NCBI RefSeq assembly: GCF_014205875.1
Contig: NZ_JACHEN010000027.1
Span: 1-64,000, forward strand
Length of the DNA stretch: 64,000 nt
Direction of reading: 5' to 3'
Source of the DNA: Anaerosolibacter carboniphilus
GTDB taxonomy: Bacteria; Bacillota; Clostridia; Peptostreptococcales; Thermotaleaceae
Shown here: positions 61,343 to 64,000 of the stretch, in pieces
Layout of the letters: each line of letters opens with the position of its first letter
Position numbering within the stretch: position 1 is the stretch's first letter
Made by a program: the position numbers and the translations under genes
The notes under the pieces: generated by a model
The model's input: only the letters and a program-made list of their open reading frames with translations
Told to the model about the DNA's origin: nothing
The model's database searches: none

Positions 61343-63349
61343 CTATTCACCCCTAATAATAAATTTTCTTACCAACGCATCTAGAGAATTGGCCATAGAA
61401 CTTGCCTCTTCAGCTGTAGCAGCCAAAGTTTCTACAGCTGCCGTTTGTTCTTCTGTAGCGGCCGCCACTTCTTCACCATTTGCACTGGTGGCTTCTGTAA
61501 TAGTGGCAACAGTATCAATCAATTTTATTACTTGATCTGATGTTGCTACTTCATCCTTTGTAATCTCAACAATTTCTTTGATGTTTTTGACCATGCCCTC
61601 CACAGCATAAATAATGCCTATAAAGGCTTGATCCGTTTCTTTTACGACCTTTACGCCATTTTCTACCGCATCCTTTCCATGATTCATAGATAAAACAGCT
61701 TTTTCTGTTTGCTCTACCATTTGTTGAATCATGACAGTGATCTCCTTAGCTCCTTGATTGGATTCCTCTGATAGCTTCCTTACCTCTTCTGCCACTACTG
61801 CAAATCCTCTACCATGTTCTCCTGCCCTCGCAGCCTCAATAGCAGCATTTAAAGCAAGTAGATTTGTCTGTTCGGCAATTTGATTGATTGTATTGATTAT
61901 ACCCCCAATTTTCAAGGATAAATCATTTAAAACCTCCAGAATTTCAGCCGTATCATTGGTACTGTGTTCGATGACTTCCATAGCAATGACGGTCTCATTT
62001 ACCTTGCTTCGTCCCTGCTCTGCGGTCTCCATGGTATGTTTGGCGCTATCATTTGTCCCCATGGCTTTACTTTGAGCAAGCTGAACCAAACTGGATAGTT
62101 GTACCAGTACCTTAGAGACGTCTACAACTGAGTGATTTTGCTGATCCATGTCCTTTGCTACCTCCTGGATGCTGACGCCAATGGTCTGGGTCGTACCATT
62201 TACCTGCTCCGAGGAAGCTACCATTTCCTCCGAGGCAGCCGCCAATTCTTGAGCTCCTGAACGCACTTGAGATACAATGCTTGACTGGTGCTCGATCATC
62301 TGATTAAAAGAAGTAGCTAAATCTTGGAACTCATCTTTCGTATCTATTTGAGCAATTACTGTTAAGTCTCCCTCTCCTGCCCGATTCATTAATCCTTGAA
62401 GTTTGCGAATCGGAGAAATAATACCGAATTGCCCATAGAAATAGGCAAATATCATAGCAGCAAGAATCGAGATGAATGTAATCAGAATAGTATTCAATCG
62501 GATATCCAAGGCTGAGGACATATAATCATCATAGTTTGCTGTTACAGCTACAACCCAGTTTCCTGCAGATTGGAAACTCACAAATTTGTAAACGCCCTCA
62601 TATGTATAAAACCCAGTTCCTGTCTCTCCAGCTTGCATTTTCTCTGCCAAAGCCTTTAATTCTTGATTATCTGTCTCATAAATATTGAGCTTAAGAATAT
62701 TCTCTTTATTGGGATGGGCTACCACAAGAGCATCTTTATTGACCATATAGGCATAGCCGCTCTCTCCGATTTTTATTTCCCCCACATGCTTCGTGATATT
62801 GTCAAACTTGATGCTTCCGATTAAAACGCCTACTACTTTATTTTCAATGAGTAAGGGCTCTGCAATGGCTACCACCAATTCGCCAGAGATTTTTGATGTG
62901 ATAACCTCGCTCATGGCAGTAGACCCTTGAAGTGCTTTCTTCACATAATCTCGATCTGTCAGATCCATATCTATAGATGGATTTTCATTGGAAAGGACAC
63001 CCTTCCCATTGATATCTGCCACAATTAAAGAATCAAGCAAATCACTATTGTCTTTGTATTCCTTACTCAGATAGTTAAAAGCGTTCAGATTCGCTGTTTC
63101 TCCCTCACCTGCAGCTGCTCGAATAATATCTTGGTTGTGGCTCAAAATTCGAAGAACTTTTTTGGCAGAATCCGTCGTTTGTTCCACAGCCTTACTAGTC
63201 TGACTGGTGGTTTCATGGAGTTGTTGCTCAATGGTCTCCTGTAAAGCATTGGAAGCCATTTGATAAGATAGAAATCCTAAAACACCCAGTGGAACAGTGA
63301 TTGCAAGAAAAAAACTCAATAATAATTTTACCCTTAAACTAAACCTCAT
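61343..63349 (-). CDS. methyl-accepting chemotaxis protein (dCache type)
   Basis: 668 residues. Membrane helix (about 7-29), a dCache-like sensor (about 40-285, with [12 protein letters not shown] and [17 protein letters not shown]), a second helix (about 288-308), HAMP (about 310-365) and the signalling domain. The hairpin tip is [20 protein letters not shown] and [18 protein letters not shown]. It senses a small ligand outside and talks to CheA. It sits between genes of a GHKL ATPase and a STAS protein. ATG 63349 follows GGGGG by eight bases. Confidence 0.93.
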   Translation of the reverse strand: MRFSLRVKLLLSFFLAITVPLGVLGFLSYQMASNALQETIEQQLHETTSQTSKAVEQTTDSAKKVLRILSHNQDIIRAAAGEGETANLNAFNYLSKEYKDNSDLLDSLIVADINGKGVLSNENPSIDMDLTDRDYVKKALQGSTAMSEVITSKISGELVVAIAEPLLIENKVVGVLIGSIKFDNITKHVGEIKIGESGYAYMVNKDALVVAHPNKENILKLNIYETDNQELKALAEKMQAGETGTGFYTYEGVYKFVSFQSAGNWVVAVTANYDDYMSSALDIRLNTILITFISILAAMIFAYFYGQFGIISPIRKLQGLMNRAGEGDLTVIAQIDTKDEFQDLATSFNQMIEHQSSIVSQVRSGAQELAAASEEMVASSEQVNGTTQTIGVSIQEVAKDMDQQNHSVVDVSKVLVQLSSLVQLAQSKAMGTNDSAKHTMETAEQGRSKVNETVIAMEVIEHSTNDTAEILEVLNDLSLKIGGIINTINQIAEQTNLLALNAAIEAARAGEHGRGFAVVAEEVRKLSEESNQGAKEITVMIQQMVEQTEKAVLSMNHGKDAVENGVKVVKETDQAFIGIIYAVEGMVKNIKEIVEITKDEVATSDQVIKLIDTVATITEATSANGEEVAAATEEQTAAVETLAATAEEASSMANSLDALVRKFIIRGE

Positions 63350-63402
63350 TACGTTAACCCCCATCTTGTCTTTGTAAAATAATACGCCTAGATTTTCATA
63401 TC

Positions 63403-63789
63403 CTATGGTTGACAGACAATACTTTTTTCAATGATCAAGGTATTGTTTCGAAATTGAACATGATCTGAAAAGGACTGAATAATAAACAATCCTCTCCCGC
63501 TTTCGTTAAGAATGCTTTCCTCTGATAACGCTATCGGTATGCTGACTTCATTCTGCACATCACCACAGTCTTGAATCTCGAACTGAACCTTGCTGTCAGA
63601 AAAATCATACCGAAAAAAAATTGGCTTTAAGGTGTCCTTTTGATTACCATGGATAAAAGCATTGGTGAACGCCTCCATCAATATAATCCTTATATCAAAG
63701 GAATTTCCCTTCCAGTTCAAGTCACTGATAGCAGTATCAATCACTTCTCCGATCTTGTCCAATCCATAGACGATAATTTCTCTTTTCAT
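63403..63789 (-). CDS. RsbW-like GHKL ATPase (HATPase_c_2)
   Basis: 128 residues. N-box [13 protein letters not shown]1 box IQDCGD and G2 box [12 protein letters not shown] define the anti-sigma-factor-like serine kinase group. No sensor or transmitter domain is present. It is the first gene of the operon with the chemoreceptor and STAS protein, and may phosphorylate the STAS serine. The start is uncertain between ATG 63801 (touching AAAGG) and ATG 63789 (12 bases away). Confidence 0.85.
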   Translation of the reverse strand: MKREIIVYGLDKIGEVIDTAISDLNWKGNSFDIRIILMEAFTNAFIHGNQKDTLKPIFFRYDFSDSKVQFEIQDCGDVQNEVSIPIALSEESILNESGRGLFIIQSFSDHVQFRNNTLIIEKSIVCQP

Positions 63790-63834
63790 CCCATGTGTCA
63801 TCCTTTAACTATATTTTCATTTACAATCCATTGA

Positions 63835-64000
63835 TAAGATATATATTGGATATTTTCCTGAGAGTTCCTGTCTAATTATGTATTATTTTGTAATTTATTT
63901 CTATTTTTTCTTAGATAATAATATTTCTTTCTTATATTTGCAACTTTCATCATATACTTCCTTTTTCTTTGTGGAATTAAAACAGGAGAAAATTTTTTTG
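63835..64000. other. upstream region of chemoreceptor operon
   Basis: AT-rich sequence containing the likely operon promoter. No gene is seen up to the right edge. Confidence 0.5.

Overview
The window looks like a stretch of chromosome from an anaerobic, endospore-forming, selenium-using Clostridia species. Codon use and AT-rich spacers fit, as do strong GGAGG ribosome sites, spore genes (cotJA, cotJB, cotJC fragment, cwlJ-like, gerQ), pyruvate formate-lyase and two UGA-encoded selenoproteins. Alkaliphilus or a close relative is my best guess, but this is inference from gene content only. I saw no rRNA, tRNA or CRISPR array.

Layout. (1) 1-10,430 is an accessory-looking block: the N-terminal part of a DNRLRE/collagen-like surface protein running off the left edge, a three-gene SPFH/zinc-ribbon membrane cassette, an HD hydrolase, a small lipoprotein, an ArsR/SRPBCC pair, and an HD-GYP-like gene under a c-di-GMP-I riboswitch with its own terminator. 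The block ends with a large serine recombinase. It also carries three copies of a small palindromic repeat that I do not find elsewhere in the window. (2) At 10,427-11,034 lies the spore coat operon cotJA-cotJB-cotJC. cotJC breaks off after about 34 codons, right where the recombinase gene ends, which suggests a skin-like element inserted in cotJC. (3) 11,200-19,400 holds prsW, uraA, small conserved genes, an SDR and the pflB-pflA operon, which lies behind a ZTP (pfl-motif) riboswitch and a Crp/Fnr-type palindrome. (4) 20,000-41,250 is a backbone of mostly leftward single genes and short operons: amidase, RelQ-type alarmone synthetase, MatC-like and MATE transporters, an unannotated SelW-like selenoprotein, GAPDH, radical SAM proteins including RlmN, an M14 peptidoglycan peptidase, cold-shock protein and YajQ. 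(5) 41,400-49,000 holds a structured intergenic element, a LytST pair, a PpiC-type isomerase, nitroreductase, a phospholipase C-like protein and an AhpD-like selenoprotein that standard annotation would split in two. (6) 49,300-61,000 holds pgi-glucokinase, dehydrogenase, DEAD helicase, dsdA, the cwlJ-gerQ-DUF4397 spore cluster, DUF502 and asnB. (7) 61,000-63,800 is a leftward operon of a GHKL (RsbW-like) ATPase, a chemoreceptor and a STAS protein.

How it fits together: the c-di-GMP riboswitch/HD-GYP pair, the chemoreceptor with partner-switch proteins, LytST and RelQ show a signalling-rich cell. pfl under a folate-stress riboswitch plus a redox-type operator links one-carbon metabolism to fermentation. 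The coat, germination and recombinase genes point to sporulation, possibly with a programmed rearrangement. Three copies of a second repeat, a pair of hairpins with compensatory base changes, follow terminator-like hairpins in the backbone. All functions are read from sequence recognition without database searches.
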